From the NCBI RefSeq assembly GCF_001311825.1, contig NZ_BBCB01000001.1, positions 124,001 through 188,000 of the forward strand: DNA of 64,000 bases, read 5' to 3'. Positions 63,634-64,000 of this stretch are shown in pieces; position 1 is the first letter of the stretch, and each line of letters opens with the position of its first letter. The position numbers and the translations under genes are program-made. A model generated the notes under the pieces. The model worked only from the letters and a program-made list of their open reading frames with translations. It was not told the origin of the DNA and searched no databases. The stretch is from Salidesulfovibrio brasiliensis JCM 12178 (GTDB taxonomy: Bacteria > Desulfobacterota > Desulfovibrionia > Desulfovibrionales > Desulfovibrionaceae).

Positions 63634-64000
63634 ATGAGAATAACGCTTTGGCTGGTCACGTCCCTGCTGCTTTTCACTCTTGCGGTCGCTCCGGGACCGA
63701 GCATAGCCGGGAAAGACCCTGACAGGTTCCAGATTCTGAGTCGTTTCAGTCAGGTTCTCGAACTTGTCGGGGAGCAGTACGTCAAGCCCATTTCCCGAGA
63801 AGAACTGATCGACGATGCGCTCAAGGGCATGCTGGAACAGCTCGACCCGCACTCCACCTACCTGAACCCCACCGAGTTCAGCGGAATGCAGGAAAGCACC
63901 AGCGGCGAATTCAGCGGCATCGGTATCGAGATCAGCATGGAAGAGAACAACCGCCTGACGGTCGTGACCCCCATTGAGGACACTCCCGCCTTCGAGGCGG
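63634..64000 (+). CDS. ctpA: C-terminal processing peptidase (S41 family), 5' part only
   Basis: The product begins with a signal peptide (MRITLWLVTSLLLFTLAVA), then VLELVGEQYVKPISREEL, GMLEQLDPHSTYLNPTEF and FSGIGIEISMEENN leading into the PDZ domain, the standard CtpA/Prc start. The catalytic Ser/Lys region lies beyond the window edge. The ATG has GGGAGG at 7 bp. Order envC-ctpA is common; both act on cell-wall turnover in the periplasm. Confidence 0.93.
   Translation, partial: MRITLWLVTSLLLFTLAVAPGPSIAGKDPDRFQILSRFSQVLELVGEQYVKPISREELIDDALKGMLEQLDPHSTYLNPTEFSGMQESTSGEFSGIGIEISMEENNRLTVVTPIEDTPAFEA

Overview
The window reads as a gene-dense, GC-rich piece of a free-living bacterial chromosome, most likely a Desulfovibrionaceae sulfate reducer (Desulfovibrio/Pseudodesulfovibrio type). 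The evidence is an adenylate kinase with the Cys-X5-His-X15-Cys-X2-Cys metal site described for Desulfovibrio gigas, LL-diaminopimelate aminotransferase (DapL) as a lysine route, a clustered biotin ligase / pyruvate carboxylase / very long PEP synthase, precorrin-2 dehydrogenase beside hemA (consistent with siroheme-based heme synthesis) and a fused DHH-CBS-tRNA nucleotidyltransferase. The genus is an inference. There is no prophage, transposon, CRISPR array or obvious genomic island.

Layout. 1-3636: ileS-lspA-lgt (minus strand). 3875-5158: MFS transporter. 5193-9231: proC-ndk, then an ABC importer (ATPase, permease, binding protein). 9375-12247: gcvT behind a large unknown protein. 12469-14058: small Cys-rich protein, inositol monophosphatase, Nudix hydrolase. 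14168-17790: rimI-pgk-tpiA-secG, then two identical tRNA-Leu(GAG) genes flanking an acetyltransferase gene. 17909-22580: TPR protein, an empty stretch of about 580 bp, YHS-domain protein, folK, dapL. 22768-35312: xerD, DHH-CBS-nucleotidyltransferase, LOG-like protein, HIT, lapA, lapB, mutS, lipoprotein, lysA, rsmE, rarA. 35302-39024 (minus): NadR-type kinase, PnuC, two glycosyltransferases. 39127-44572: precorrin-2 dehydrogenase, CcsA/HemX, hemA, unknown, tilS, adk, RRM protein. 44643-53921 (minus): DsbA-like lipoprotein, PEP synthase, pyruvate carboxylase, birA. 53948-64000: second tRNA nucleotidyltransferase, DHH phosphoesterase, response regulator, unknown, fused succinyl-CoA-type ligase, glycosyltransferase, small unknown, prmA, HhH-GPD glycosylase, EnvC-like protein and the start of ctpA.

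How the genes fit together. Pyruvate carboxylase (with its biotin ligase) and PEP synthase form an anaplerotic/gluconeogenic block, and pgk-tpiA belong to the same central carbon pathway. DapL and LysA are two steps of lysine/peptidoglycan precursor synthesis. PnuC and the NadR-type kinase form a nicotinamide riboside salvage pair. LapA/LapB, Lgt/LspA, SecG, EnvC and CtpA serve envelope biogenesis. XerD, MutS, RarA and the HhH glycosylase serve DNA maintenance. TilS, two CCA-type nucleotidyltransferases, RsmE, RimI, PrmA and IleS serve translation.

Caveat. Nine genes (lgt, proC, secG, the DHH-CBS fusion, rsmE, rarA, the RRM gene, a 256-codon unknown and a glycosyltransferase) have their frame broken once. 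Every break is repaired by adding one base. Several of these genes are normally indispensable, so missing bases in the sequence are more likely than real pseudogenes. I found no convincing new multi-gene system. The most unusual items are the enlarged PEP synthase, the zinc-ribbon-tailed pyruvate carboxylase, the paired nucleotidyltransferases, and unknown proteins at 10496-12247 and 56438-57207.
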